This document shows positions 1 to 8,375 of a stretch of DNA of 49,371 nt, one piece after another; within the stretch, counting starts at the first letter, position 1; the number at the start of each line of letters is the position of its first letter. The stretch comes from Nonomuraea sp. SBT364 (GTDB lineage: Bacteria; Actinomycetota; Actinomycetes; Streptosporangiales; Streptosporangiaceae): NCBI RefSeq assembly GCF_001083785.1, contig NZ_LAVL01000056.1:1-49371 (forward strand), in the 5' to 3' direction. The translations under genes and the position numbers were made by a program. The notes under the pieces were generated by a model. The model saw only the letters and a list, made by a program, of their open reading frames with translations. It was not told where the DNA came from and ran no database searches.

Positions 1-796
1 GGACGGGGAGGAACTGGCCGGGGCGGCGGCCGACCCCGACGGGGCCGCGGTAGGCCTGGGCGATGTCGAGCCACCGGTCGGCCTCGGGCCCGACGGCGCT
101 GACGGCGACGTCGTCGCGGTGCCGGCGCCGGGTGACGAGCAGGCAGAAGTCCGTCGCCGGACCGGCGATGCGGTTCTCGGCGTCCTCGGGCCCGTAGGCC
201 CACACCTCGCCGGACGGGCCGGTGATCTCGAAGCGGAACTGGACGCCCGGCGGCGTCAGGCCGCGCGAGAGGTAGCCGAAGTCCTGGGTGAGGACGGCGA
301 ACACCACCAGGTGCCGGAGCCGGTCGGTCCGTTCGAGCTCGACGCCGAGGGCGTCGGCGATGTCCTGCCCGTGCGCGAACTGCTCCATGATGCCGGCGCA
401 GGCCAGCACGATCGGCGGCAGCGGGTTGACCAGCCAGGGAACGGTGTTGCCGGGCGGGACGGCGGCCAGGCCCCGGACGACGGCGGCGCGCTCGGCCCGC
501 CACCGGCCGAGGAGGGTGCCGGGGGTGTCGCCGTCGTAGTCCTTGAGTGCCGCGTTGACGGCGCCGTCGAAGTTCTTTTCCGCCCCGGCGGTCATGGCCT
601 GGAACCGTTCGGCGTCGGTGGCGGCGGCGGTGGCCAGGCGGAAGATGAAGGTGAGGTGGGCGATCTGGTCGTGGATCGTCCAGCCGGGGGCGGGTGTGGG
701 CAGGGTCCACTGGTCCGGGTCGAGGCCGGACACCAGGCGGTCGAGTTGTTCGCCGTCGGCGGTCAGGTCGTCGAGCACGACCTCGAGCTCGGTCAT
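1..796 (-). CDS. TIGR03084-like (DinB/mycothiol-dependent fold) protein, 3' end cut by window
   Basis: The reading frame starts at ATG 796 and is still open at base 2 after 265 codons, so only the last few residues can be missing. The N-terminal stretch PGWTIHDQIAHL and the later EQFAHGQDIADAL are the two helices that carry the metal-ligand histidines in the TIGR03084/maleylpyruvate-isomerase-N branch of the DinB superfamily. The last visible residues (GQFLPV) resemble the usual end of this family, which is about 260 residues long. The start overlaps the stop of the preceding gene by four bases (ATGA), and GAGAGGAC upstream is a good ribosome site. The substrate is unknown. From memory, enediyne loci carry an 'E11' protein of about this size, and this gene may be its counterpart. 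That link is inference. Confidence 0.75.
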   Translation of the reverse strand, partial: MTELEVVLDDLTADGEQLDRLVSGLDPDQWTLPTPAPGWTIHDQIAHLTFIFRLATAAATDAERFQAMTAGAEKNFDGAVNAALKDYDGDTPGTLLGRWRAERAAVVRGLAAVPPGNTVPWLVNPLPPIVLACAGIMEQFAHGQDIADALGVELERTDRLRHLVVFAVLTQDFGYLSRGLTPPGVQFRFEITGPSGEVWAYGPEDAENRIAGPATDFCLLVTRRRHRDDVAVSAVGPEADRWLDIAQAYRGPVGVGRRPGQFLPV

Positions 797-1857
797 GGGA
801 CTGTCCTCTCGTTGGGAGCTGTGTTGATCGGGTCTCGTCGGAGGGGCTGCCAGGCGGCGACGCGGCGGGCGGCGGCCAGGGCGGCCCAGGCGGTCACCTC
901 GATCAGCGCCTCCGGGTCGGGGTCGCCGCGCCGGAAGCCGGCGACCACGCCGGCGTCCACCTGGTAGGAGGCCAGCGCGGTGAGCAGGGCCAGGCGGGCG
1001 GCGGGCCGCTGCGCCTCCGGCAGGCCGGTGACCGCCTCGTCGGCCCAGCCCCGGCCGAGGCCGGGCGGGTGGCCTTCCCAGGCGGCGACGCGGGTGGTGA
1101 TCAGGTCGCGGACGGGTTCGGGGAGCCGGCGCGCGCCGCCGGCCTCGACGGCGGCGACGGCTCTGGCGAAGGCCCCTTCGACGTGCCGGGCGCCCCGGGT
1201 CCAGGCCAGGTCGGCGGGCACCGGCGCGGCGGGCAGCAGGGTGAGCGAGTCCCCCTTGCGGCGGGAGCGCCGCGCGGCGGGCCGCATGACGAGCCCGAAC
1301 AGGCGAAGCGCCGCCCCTCGCGCGCCGCGGGGCAGTTCGGGCGGCAGCGGCGAGTCGCCGAGGAACACGTTGACCATGCGGTTGAGGTAGTGGAACGTCA
1401 CCGCGACGGCGAGGAGCTCCTGGCTGTGGCCGACGAGCAGCGGCGGTTCGTGCCGTTCGGCCGTCTGCCTGAGCGCGCTGGCACGCGCCCAGGAGGCCAC
1501 CCGCCGGATGCCGGGGTCCTCGCGCCGGGAGATGCCGCGCAGCGTCGCCCGGTGCACGTCCACGCAGTACGGGCAGGTGTTGGCCGCCGACACCTCGGTG
1601 GCCACCACCTCTTTGAGCACCCGGCTGACCGTGCCGGAGGCGAGCAGCGACTCCCGCAGGAGCAGCCAGCAGGCCGCCATCGTCTCCGGCGCGGGCGAAT
1701 GCATGATCACGGGCGGGGCGAGCATGCCGAAGTCCCGCTCCACCTGGGCGTAGACGCCGGCGACCAGTCCGCGTGCCGCGCCGGGCCGTACCGGGGTGAC
1801 GTGGCGGACCTGGGCCAGGGTGCCGGGTGCGGTGACCCTGCTGAGGAGGGCGCCCAT
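793..1857 (-). CDS. AhpD-like / carboxymuconolactone decarboxylase-type CxxC protein
   Basis: A 354-residue protein. The segment CPYCVDVH at about residue 105 is the CxxC...H redox motif of the AhpD/CMD family, in which the cysteine pair acts in peroxide or thiol-disulfide chemistry. The protein is about twice the length of a single AhpD domain. A second helical half lacks a CxxC, which suggests a degenerate duplication. ATG 1857 was chosen because it follows the stop of the GMC oxidoreductase by two bases, and its own stop overlaps the next start (ATGA). It therefore lies in the middle of a five-gene operon with a flavin oxidoreductase. A role in redox handling of the oxidase product or in detoxification is inference, and no substrate can be read from the sequence. 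Confidence 0.75.
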   Translation of the reverse strand: MGALLSRVTAPGTLAQVRHVTPVRPGAARGLVAGVYAQVERDFGMLAPPVIMHSPAPETMAACWLLLRESLLASGTVSRVLKEVVATEVSAANTCPYCVDVHRATLRGISRREDPGIRRVASWARASALRQTAERHEPPLLVGHSQELLAVAVTFHYLNRMVNVFLGDSPLPPELPRGARGAALRLFGLVMRPAARRSRRKGDSLTLLPAAPVPADLAWTRGARHVEGAFARAVAAVEAGGARRLPEPVRDLITTRVAAWEGHPPGLGRGWADEAVTGLPEAQRPAARLALLTALASYQVDAGVVAGFRRGDPDPEALIEVTAWAALAAARRVAAWQPLRRDPINTAPNERTVP

Positions 1858-1859
1858 CG

Positions 1860-3506
1860 CTATTTCCGCATCAGGGCCGGCACCAGGTGCGCGGCGCCGC
1901 GCCGCCCGCTGGTGGAGCCGTCGGGGGCGGGAGCCCCGTACGTGACCTCGACGCCGCGCTCGCGGGCGGCGGCGACGATGCCGGGGATGGCCCGCTCGGC
2001 CAGCGCGGAGATGGTCATGGCGGGGTTGACGGTGAGCGCGCCGGGCACGGCGGAGCCGTCGGTGACGAAGATGCCCGGGTGGCCGCGTACCTCGTGGCGG
2101 TCGTCGAGGGCGGAGGTGTGCGGGTCGTCGCCGATGCGGCAGGAGGCCAGCGGGTGCACGGTGTAGGCGCCGACCAGGTCGTTGGTCCACGGCGTCACGG
2201 TGGCCAGGCCGTCGCGTTCGAGGATGTCCTTGCACTCGGCGTCGGCCATCGCCCAGGCGCCCAGCGTGTTGGCGGTCGGCTTGTAGGTGAGGCGGCCGAC
2301 GCCGAGCATCTGCTGGGAGAGCCGGTCGGCGTTGCCGCGCGCGGGCGGCGGCCCGAAGACGCCCTCGTTGTCGTCCTCGATCATCTGGAAGATGATCAGC
2401 CAGGACTGCCAGCGTTCGAGCATCTCCTTCTTGCGCGGGCCGAACCAGGAGCCGTCCTCGGCCAGCGCCAGGATGGTGCCGAGGCCGGGCGGGAAGTAGA
2501 GCTGCTCCAGCGAGTAGCGGCTGTATTCGGGCAGCGACCCGTCGAGCCGGTCCCAGTTGGCGACCGTGGGTCCCTTGCCGATCTGGTTGGCGGCGTAGCC
2601 GAGGCCGTCGCCGCGGTCCAGGCCGAGCACCTCGCGCACCCGGTCCTCGTTGAGCACGGCGGTGTTCAGCCGCTCGCCGTTGCCGGAGAAGTAGCGGCCG
2701 ACGCCGTGCGGCATCGGGCCGAGCGCGGGCTCGCTGCGCTGCAGGATGACGGGCGTGGCGGCGGCCCCGGCGGCGAGCACGATCACCTTGGCGTCGATCG
2801 TGCCGGTGCCCTCGGTCTGCCGGTAGTCCTCGTCGTGGACACGCGTGTAGTGGACGCGGTAGTCGCCGTCGGCGTTCCTGGAGATGCTCTGCACCTCGTG
2901 CAGCGGCCGGATCTCGGCGCCGTGCGCGAGCGCGGCGGGCAGGTAGTTGAGCAGGAGCGACTGCTTGGCGTCGAAGCGGCAGCCGGCCATCATCCAGTTG
3001 CAGTTGACGCAGGTGGAGGTGTCGACGGCGGCGGGGACCGGGTTGGCGGTGCGGCCGGCGTGGCGGCAGGCGGCGGCCCACAGGCCGCCCGCGTACGAGA
3101 CGTCGTCCCAGCCCTGCTTGGTGATCGGGATGGACTCCTCGACCCGGTCGTACCAGGGTTCGAGCGTGTCGCGGTCGATGGCGGCCGGCCACATGCGCCG
3201 GTGGATGCTGCCGCGGCGTTCGAAGACGAAGCGGGGCGCGCGGGGCATCGCGGCGAAGTAGACGACGCTGCCGCCGCCCACGCAGTTGCCGCCGAGCACG
3301 CTCATCCCGTCGCCGACGACGAAGTCGAAGATCCGGGTGTAGGACGAGCCGAGCTTGTAGTCGTGCTCGAACTCGCCGCTGGACAGCCACGGGCCGCGTT
3401 CGAGCATGACGACCTTCGCGCCGCCCGCCGCGAGGTGGTAGGCGGCGATCGCGCCGCCGAACCCGGTTCCGACCACGAGCACATCAGTACGTTCGACGCT
3501 GTTCAT
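1860..3506 (-). CDS. GMC-family FAD oxidoreductase (cholesterol-oxidase-like; possible enediyne E9)
   Basis: A 548-residue flavoprotein. The N-terminal VLVVGTGFGGAIAA (about residues 8-21) is the Rossmann GxGxxG that binds FAD, followed by MLERGP at the end of the second strand. GGNCVGGGSVVYF is the second FAD-contact region of the cholesterol-oxidase branch, and HPLASCRIG plus TVNPAMTISALAERA near the C-terminus are that branch's catalytic/FAD signatures. No export signal is visible, so it is probably cytosolic. Such enzymes oxidise alcohols with O2 or another acceptor. ATG 3506 overlaps the stop of the DUF5987 gene (ATGA), so the two are translationally coupled, as expected for a small-subunit partner. 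From memory, many enediyne loci have a GMC oxidoreductase of this length, called E9. Assigning it to the pathway is inference from context. Confidence 0.85.
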   Translation of the reverse strand: MNSVERTDVLVVGTGFGGAIAAYHLAAGGAKVVMLERGPWLSSGEFEHDYKLGSSYTRIFDFVVGDGMSVLGGNCVGGGSVVYFAAMPRAPRFVFERRGSIHRRMWPAAIDRDTLEPWYDRVEESIPITKQGWDDVSYAGGLWAAACRHAGRTANPVPAAVDTSTCVNCNWMMAGCRFDAKQSLLLNYLPAALAHGAEIRPLHEVQSISRNADGDYRVHYTRVHDEDYRQTEGTGTIDAKVIVLAAGAAATPVILQRSEPALGPMPHGVGRYFSGNGERLNTAVLNEDRVREVLGLDRGDGLGYAANQIGKGPTVANWDRLDGSLPEYSRYSLEQLYFPPGLGTILALAEDGSWFGPRKKEMLERWQSWLIIFQMIEDDNEGVFGPPPARGNADRLSQQMLGVGRLTYKPTANTLGAWAMADAECKDILERDGLATVTPWTNDLVGAYTVHPLASCRIGDDPHTSALDDRHEVRGHPGIFVTDGSAVPGALTVNPAMTISALAERAIPGIVAAARERGVEVTYGAPAPDGSTSGRRGAAHLVPALMRK

Positions 3507-4072
3507 GCGGGACTCCCCGATTCCGTGGTGGCGGGGTGGACGTCGGCCAGCGGCCTGCCGTAGGACCAGGCCCTGAACCTCCACAGGCCGTCGGCGTCCG
3601 GCGGCGCGATGCCCATGGAGGTGAGCCCGGGATGACCGGCCGCGAGTGCGTCCACCGTGCTCATGTGCGCGGCCGAGTCGTAGGCCATGTTGCAGAAGAG
3701 GGCGAGGCTGACCCACAGCGCCTTCTCCGGGTGGCCGGGCGCGGTCAGCCAGCGGACCATGGCGGCGCGGTCCTCGTACGGGAGTGACACGAACGGCGGC
3801 ACGCCGTCGCCGGTGGGGATGCCGTGCTCGGCGGCGTAGGCGGCGGCGTGGCGGTTGAGCGCGGCCGCGAAGTCGTCGAGCCCGCCGGTGATGCCGGTGG
3901 CGTCCCATTCCAGCAGTTCGATGGCGCCGGCCTGGACGGCGCCGCCTCCCCGGCTGACGCCCGCGACGGCCCGGTCCCCGGCGGACCGCTTCTCCCCGGG
4001 AATGATCGTGTCGGCGAACGCCTCCAGCGTCGTGGTCCTGTGCTCGTGGTCGTCCGGTGTCTGTGGGGCCAT
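3503..4072 (-). CDS. DUF5987 protein, probable partner of the GMC oxidoreductase (possible E8)
   Basis: A 189-residue protein whose N-terminal LEAFADTIIPGEKRSAGDRAV and central helical region (VSLALFCNMAYDSAAHM) resemble DUF5987, a family related to gluconate 2-dehydrogenase subunit 3. Such small proteins usually sit next to a GMC oxidoreductase and are thought to assist its assembly or export. No twin-arginine or Sec signal is seen here. ATG 4072 has AGGGAA eight bases upstream, and its stop overlaps the start of the oxidoreductase. The upstream neighbour is a sigma factor only 13 bases away. A matching small gene of about 190 codons precedes the oxidoreductase in several enediyne clusters (recollection, not checked). 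The molecular function is unknown. Confidence 0.72.
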   Translation of the reverse strand: MAPQTPDDHEHRTTTLEAFADTIIPGEKRSAGDRAVAGVSRGGGAVQAGAIELLEWDATGITGGLDDFAAALNRHAAAYAAEHGIPTGDGVPPFVSLPYEDRAAMVRWLTAPGHPEKALWVSLALFCNMAYDSAAHMSTVDALAAGHPGLTSMGIAPPDADGLWRFRAWSYGRPLADVHPATTESGSPA

Positions 4073-4085
4073 GGGCGTTCCCTGT

Positions 4086-4607
4086 CTAGAGGCGGTTCGG
4101 GTCTTGATCAGAGGTGCCGTCGAGCGCCACTCGCAGGGCGTTCAGCGCGCGGGTGGTCTGGCTGCGCACGGTGGATGACTCGTTGCCCAGGACGCGGGCG
4201 GTGTCCTCGACGCTGCGGTCCTCCCAGAAGCGCAGCAGGAGGGTGGCCCGCTGGCGCGGGCCGAGCCCGGCGAGCGCGTCCATCAGCGCCAGGCGCTCGC
4301 TCACCAGGAAGTACGGGTCGGACATGGCGGGGGTGTCGGGCACCGCCCCGATGAGGACCTCGCGCGTCCAGCGCATGCTCCTGCGGTCGCTGATGAACAG
4401 CCGCCGCATGATCCGCCGCGCGTAGGCGCCGATCCTGTCGTGCCCGTCGAGCGTGTCCCAGTGCTTGTGCAGCGCGATCAAGGTGCGCTGGACCAGGTCG
4501 TCGGCCTCGTACCAGTCCTTGGACAGCTGGTAGGCGGTGCGCCGGAGAGCCGGTCGGCTCCGCCGGACGAAACGCGCGAAATCCCCGTCCTCTCGCGCTG
4601 CGGCCAT
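4086..4607 (-). CDS. ECF sigma factor, SigE-like family
   Basis: A 173-residue sigma factor with region 2 (DFARFVRRSRPALRRTAYQLSKDWYEADDLVQRTLIALHKHW, residues about 9-50) and region 4 (ALAGLGPRQRATLLLRFWEDRSVEDTARVLG, about 112-142), joined by a short linker. This is the compact layout of group-IV SigE-family sigma factors. It recruits RNA polymerase to a dedicated promoter set. It is the first gene of the operon with the DUF5987, GMC, AhpD-like and TIGR03084-like genes. No anti-sigma gene is adjacent, which is usual for this subfamily. A GTG further up at 4616 is followed directly by a stop, so ATG 4607 is the only sensible start, although its ribosome site is weak. Self-control through the CCCCTATT boxes upstream is a testable idea. 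Confidence 0.88.
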   Translation of the reverse strand: MAAAREDGDFARFVRRSRPALRRTAYQLSKDWYEADDLVQRTLIALHKHWDTLDGHDRIGAYARRIMRRLFISDRRSMRWTREVLIGAVPDTPAMSDPYFLVSERLALMDALAGLGPRQRATLLLRFWEDRSVEDTARVLGNESSTVRSQTTRALNALRVALDGTSDQDPNRL

Positions 4608-5167
4608 TGTTCACACTCATCCCACATCGGCGTTGTCGCATTCGAACTCTTTGCCCCGAATTTGGCCCGCCCATAGGCACGTCACAACCCCTACCGGCCG
4701 CCGCCGTGCCCTTATCCGCCGCCCATCCCTATTTGCCGCACGACAACCCCTCATTTAGATTTGACGCACGCCGGCGATCACATAAAGGCGGCAATTAAGC
4801 GGAGGTACCCCTATTCGCGGCGGCGGTACCCCTATTTCCCCTGCGCACGACCCGTACAGCGGCCGGCCCGAACGTATGCTCGCGCAATGAGCAGACCGCT
4901 GACCACCGCCCCGTCGCCCTCGCCACCCAGCGCGACCACCCGGTCACCCAAAATTTCTTTCGAATGAATCGCCGTCCGATGCAGCTTTCCCAGCGCGTCG
5001 CCGCGTGTAGCAGTAGGCAGCCGAAATCCATTCGGAATCTAATGCCGAGAATGCGCACCGACCAGGGTGATCGAGGAATCGCCGCAATCCGGGAGAAGAA
5101 TTCGGCCGCCATTCGGGGGCGATTTCATCCGGGATTGCCCGACCCCCTCCTCAACCCGGGAGGACAA
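4608..5167. promoter_or_regulatory. Divergent control region between the sigma factor and AraC genes, with phased CCCCTATT boxes
   Basis: A 560-base gap without a convincing gene. It is less GC-rich than its surroundings. GGTACCCCTATT occurs twice, at 4804-4815 and 4825-4836, exactly 21 bases apart. Looser copies lie at 4688 (CCCCTAC), 4708 (GCCCTTAT), 4726 (TCCCTATT) and 4747 (CCCCTCATT), so most boxes sit 18-21 bases apart on one face of the helix. On the minus strand, the direction of the sigma gene, they read AATAGGGG. No perfect -35/-10 pair stands out. The bound protein is unknown. Candidates are the AraC, LAL and SARP proteins of the locus. Confidence 0.55.
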
Positions 5168-5956
5168 ATGGACGACGTGATCGAGCGAGCGGTCATGCGG
5201 GTGATCGAGAGCATGCAGGAGAACCTCGGGGAGCAGCTCACGATCGACGACATGGCACGCACGGCGATGTTCAGCAAGTTCCACTTCTCCCGCGTCTTCC
5301 AGCGGGTCACGGGGCTCTCGCCCGGCAGGTTCCTGTCGGCGGTGCGGTTACGCGAGGCCAAACGGCTCCTCGCCACGACCTCGCTGAGCATCACCAACAT
5401 CAGCCACCAGGTGGGCTATTCGAGCGTGGGCACGTTCAGCTCGCGCTTCACGCACAGCGTGGGCCTGCCGCCCAGCAAGTACCGCCAGCACATGGGCATC
5501 TCCGCGCAGACGCTGGTGGCCGGGCGCGATGCCCCGCCGGCCGGCGCGACGACGACCGTGAGCGGCACCGTCACCTCACCCCTGGCCGAGCAGCCGGTCT
5601 TCACCGGTCTGTTCCCCGACCAGATCCTCGAAGGCCGGCCGGCCAGCTTCACCGTGATCGACCGCCCCGGCCCCTACGTGCTGGAGAACGTGCCCGAGGG
5701 CCGCTGGCACCTGATCGCCCAGTCCGTGGCCGCGGGCCGCGACGACGCCATCCACCTGCCGCCCGCCGGGGACGACACGCTGTGCATCGCGCGGTCCGGG
5801 CCGATCATGGTCGCCGCCGGCGGCGGGCCCAGGCGCGCCGACGTCCGGCTCCAGCCGATGAGCTCCCTCGACCCGCCGGTCCTGCTCGCCCTGCGCGACC
5901 TGCTGGCCTCGGCCACCGGCACCCCCAACGGCACCCCCAACGGGTCGGCGAGCTGA
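5168..5956 (+). CDS. AraC-family transcriptional regulator (N-terminal HTH)
   Basis: A 262-residue regulator. The two helix-turn-helix units of AraC/XylS proteins are at the N-terminus: LTIDDMARTAMFSKFHFSRVF and ITNISHQVGYSSVGTFSSRF, ending with the typical VGLPPSKYR (about residues 105-113). The remaining 150 residues form a domain rich in PGPYVLENVPEGRWHL-type segments, common in actinomycete AraC proteins and of unknown ligand. The frame stays open to 4964, but ATG 5168 is preferred: GGGAGGA lies just before it and the family similarity begins there. Codon 61 (5348-5350) is TTA, so translation may depend on the bldA tRNA. It is divergent from the sigma-factor operon and convergent with the enediyne operon, so it is a likely pathway regulator (inference). 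Confidence 0.88.
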   Translation: MDDVIERAVMRVIESMQENLGEQLTIDDMARTAMFSKFHFSRVFQRVTGLSPGRFLSAVRLREAKRLLATTSLSITNISHQVGYSSVGTFSSRFTHSVGLPPSKYRQHMGISAQTLVAGRDAPPAGATTTVSGTVTSPLAEQPVFTGLFPDQILEGRPASFTVIDRPGPYVLENVPEGRWHLIAQSVAAGRDDAIHLPPAGDDTLCIARSGPIMVAAGGGPRRADVRLQPMSSLDPPVLLALRDLLASATGTPNGTPNGSAS

Positions 5957-5970
5957 CCCCGTACACAACG

Positions 5971-6012
5971 ACGATCCGCGAGCGGTGAGGAGTTCACCGG
6001 CCCGCGGATCGT
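5971..6012. terminator. Bidirectional hairpin between AraC gene and P450 gene
   Basis: ACGATCCGCG at 5971-5980 pairs perfectly with CGCGGATCGT at 6003-6012. The loop contains a second inverted pair (GGTGA...TCACC, 5985-5998) that stacks on the first stem. It lies 14 bases after the AraC stop and 9 bases beyond the P450 stop, so it can end both convergent transcripts. There is no U-tract, as is common in GC-rich actinomycetes. Confidence 0.75.
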
Positions 6013-6021
6013 TCTCGTCGT

Positions 6022-7395
6022 TCAGGCGAGGCTCACCGTCATCGGCAGCCCGCCGCGCACCCGCAGCGACAGCATCGCCTCCGGCACCGCGCGGAACCCC
6101 GGCACCCCGGTCAGCCTGAGCTCGCGGGCCACCATGGCCAGCACGAACGTGGCCTCCATCATGCCCAGATGATTGCCGACGCAGAACCTCGGCCCCGCGC
6201 CGAACGGGATGTAGGCATACCTGGGCCGCGTGGACGGCAGCGCCGGATCGAACCGTTCGGGCGAGAACCGGCCGGGCTCGTCCCAGTAGGCCGGATGCCG
6301 GTGCAGCGTGTACGGGCTGATCAGCACGTCGGCCCCGGCGGGCACCCGGTAGCCGCCCACCTCGTCGTCCTGCTGCGCGACCCGGGTCAGCGCCCACACC
6401 GGCGGGTACAGGCGCATGACCTCCTCCAGGACCATCGCGGTGTAGCGGAGCCGGTGCAGGTCCTCGTACGCGGGAGGCCGGTCGCCGAGCACGGAGACCG
6501 CCTCCTCGTGCAGCCGCTCGCGCACGTCGGGGTGCCGGTCCATCAGGTGGAAGGCCCACGACAGCGTGCTCGCGGTGGTCTCGTGCCCGGCGAGCAGCAC
6601 GGTGACGATCTCCTCGCGCAGCCGCCGGCGGGCGGCGCGCGGATCGGCCTCCTCCCGGGCGCCCGCGATCAGCCGGGACAGCAGGTCGTCGCCGTCGGTC
6701 GGGCGGTTGATCCGCTCGGCCACCAGCAGGTCGACCGCCCGGTAGAGGTCGCGGCGGGACCGCCGGAAGCGCAGGTGCAGCGGCAGCGGCAGCCACAGCG
6801 GCACCATCGACAGCGTCACCATCTCGAACATGGCCTGATCCTGCACGCCCTCGAAGGAGTGCCCGATCGAGGCGTGCGCGCCGAGGTCGGCGTCGAGCAG
6901 GGTTCGGCCGAGTACGCCGAGCGCGAGCCCGGTCATCTCCCTGGCCACGTCGACCGGCCCGGCGCCCACCCGCGACCGCAGCCGCTCGACCAGCCGCCCG
7001 GCCTCCTCACCGATGACCGTGTCCTGCTGGGCGATGCGCTTGTTCTGGAACATCGGCTGGATGGCGCGGCGCTGCCGCTTCCACCGCTCGCCCTCGCCGG
7101 TCAGCAGCCCGTCGCCGATGACGCGGCGGGCCTCCGACAGGCCGATGCCCTTGTGGTAGTTGCCGCTGTTGTCCGCCAGCACGTGCTTGGCGTGGTCGGG
7201 GTGGTTGAACAGGTAGATGGACTTGGGCCCGATGGTCATCCGGACGGCGTCGCCGTACCGGCCGGCGGCCGTGGACAGCAGCCCGAGCCGGTCGGTGACC
7301 AACTGCTTGAACAGCGAGGGCGCGGCCAGCCGGGACGGCCCCGGCGGCACCGCCGGGGCCGTCCGCGCGGCGGCGCGGGTGCGTACCGCGGTCAC
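6022..7395 (-). CDS. Cytochrome P450 (enediyne E7-like)
   Basis: A 457-residue P450. Visible signatures are the I-helix AGHETTAS (about residues 266-273), the K-helix ExxR in EEVMRLYPP, and the haem loop FGAGPRFCVGNH with the proximal cysteine at about 404. There is no membrane anchor, so it should be a soluble bacterial P450 that needs separate ferredoxin or reductase partners, none of which is in the window. The start is GTG 7395: its GTGA overlaps the stop of the flavin reductase gene, which identifies it although the frame continues upstream. It is the last gene of the enediyne operon. A P450 after the flavin reductase corresponds, from memory, to E7 of nine-membered enediyne loci, where it is thought to oxidise the polyene-derived core. 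The exact reaction is unknown. Confidence 0.9.
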   Translation of the reverse strand: MTAVRTRAAARTAPAVPPGPSRLAAPSLFKQLVTDRLGLLSTAAGRYGDAVRMTIGPKSIYLFNHPDHAKHVLADNSGNYHKGIGLSEARRVIGDGLLTGEGERWKRQRRAIQPMFQNKRIAQQDTVIGEEAGRLVERLRSRVGAGPVDVAREMTGLALGVLGRTLLDADLGAHASIGHSFEGVQDQAMFEMVTLSMVPLWLPLPLHLRFRRSRRDLYRAVDLLVAERINRPTDGDDLLSRLIAGAREEADPRAARRRLREEIVTVLLAGHETTASTLSWAFHLMDRHPDVRERLHEEAVSVLGDRPPAYEDLHRLRYTAMVLEEVMRLYPPVWALTRVAQQDDEVGGYRVPAGADVLISPYTLHRHPAYWDEPGRFSPERFDPALPSTRPRYAYIPFGAGPRFCVGNHLGMMEATFVLAMVARELRLTGVPGFRAVPEAMLSLRVRGGLPMTVSLA

Positions 7396-7925
7396 GCCGT
7401 CACCTCGCGCAGCTCCGAGGTGATCTCCCTGAACTGGCCTCGGTAGACCAGCAGGCCCTCGCTGTCGGCGTCCTGGCACAGGGCCAGGACCTTGCCGATG
7501 AAGATGGTGTGGTCGCCGGCGTCGTGACGGCTCCAGAGCTCGCACTCGAAGCGGGCGATGGCGCCCTCGACGAGCGGCACCCCGGTGAACATGCCCTGGA
7601 CGACCTCGACCTCCTCGAACTGGGCGGCGCCGAGCGAGCGGTAGCGGTTGGAGAAGTGCCGTGCCGCGTCCTCCTGGTGCGCGGCCAGCACCGACACGCC
7701 GAACGTCCCGGTCATGGTGAGGCACTGGTGCATCACCGCGCCCTTGTCGATGCAGACCAGGACGAGCGGCGGATCGAGCGAAACCGAGGTGAAGGAGTTG
7801 GCCGTCATGGCGTGCGGCACGTCTCCCCCGGTCGTCACCACGGTGACGCCTGTGGCGAAGGTGCCGAACGCGCGTCGCAGCGCCTTGGTGTCCGTCAGCG
7901 GTGTGGTTGATGGGTGGAGTTGCAC
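7392..7925 (-). CDS. Flavin reductase, HpaC/NTAB-like (enediyne E6-like)
   Basis: A 177-residue protein with the flavin-reductase domain signature RRAFGTFATGVTVVTT near the N-terminus, followed by MTANSFTSVSLDPPLVLVCIDKGA and FGVSVLAAHQEDAARHFS. These enzymes reduce FMN or FAD with NAD(P)H and hand it to partner monooxygenases. In C-1027-type loci the E6 reductase supplies a halogenase or hydroxylase (family knowledge). No flavin monooxygenase that would use it is in this window, so its partner is probably left of the edge. The start is GTG 7925 with a perfect AGGAGG eight bases upstream. It follows the thioesterase by 21 bases and overlaps the P450 start. Confidence 0.9.
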   Translation of the reverse strand: MQLHPSTTPLTDTKALRRAFGTFATGVTVVTTGGDVPHAMTANSFTSVSLDPPLVLVCIDKGAVMHQCLTMTGTFGVSVLAAHQEDAARHFSNRYRSLGAAQFEEVEVVQGMFTGVPLVEGAIARFECELWSRHDAGDHTIFIGKVLALCQDADSEGLLVYRGQFREITSELREVTA

Positions 7926-7946
7926 GCCAGACCTCCTGGATCCGTC

Positions 7947-8375
7947 CTAGGACGCGTACGGTTCGAGCGCCCTGACCAGTGCCTCGGGGACCCTGGCGGG
8001 TGCCGTCCTGGTGTTGGGCCCGCGCATGCAGGCCACCCGCTGCCTGCCGCGGGCGATGAGCGTCTCGCTCCCGTCCTGGTTGAGCCGCATGTAGTCGAAG
8101 CCGAACTCGACCTGTGTCTGGGTGAGCTCGGTGAGCCGCATGCGGATGGACAGCTCGTCGAAGGCGGTGATCTCCGCGAAGAACTCGCAGTCGACCTTGA
8201 GCGTGAAGAGCTTGAGATCGTCCTGCAGGTCGGCGAGCACGTCGGGCGCCCGCTCCTTCAGGAACATCTCCCTGCACCGGCCCTGCCAGCGCAGATAGTT
8301 GACGTAGTAGACGTTGCCCACGAGGTTGGTCTCTTCGAAGCCGACCGTGTGGACGTACTCGAAGTACTTGCTCAT
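7947..8375 (-). CDS. Enediyne hot-dog thioesterase E10
   Basis: A 142-residue single hot-dog domain of the 4-hydroxybenzoyl-CoA-thioesterase type. FEETNLVGNVYYVNYLRWQGRCREMFL holds the conserved N-terminal region in which related enediyne thioesterases (SgcE10, DynE7, CalE7) keep E/N and R residues for substrate handling. The length matches those enzymes. It hydrolyses the finished polyene from the ACP of the synthase, giving, with the synthase alone, heptaene-type products (family knowledge). ATG 8375 overlaps the stop of pksE (ATGA), the canonical arrangement for this pair, and makes the locus assignment very secure. Confidence 0.95.
   Translation of the reverse strand: MSKYFEYVHTVGFEETNLVGNVYYVNYLRWQGRCREMFLKERAPDVLADLQDDLKLFTLKVDCEFFAEITAFDELSIRMRLTELTQTQVEFGFDYMRLNQDGSETLIARGRQRVACMRGPNTRTAPARVPEALVRALEPYAS

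Noticed and set aside
4795..5112. A 105-codon minus-strand frame in the sigma/AraC control region
   Set aside because: It crosses the CCCCTATT boxes, lacks a ribosome site and resembles no family. Its Arg/Trp-rich composition suggests non-coding DNA.
4964..5167. N-terminal 68-codon extension of the AraC gene
   Set aside because: It has no family similarity and lower GC, while ATG 5168 has a good ribosome site and the HTH starts soon after.
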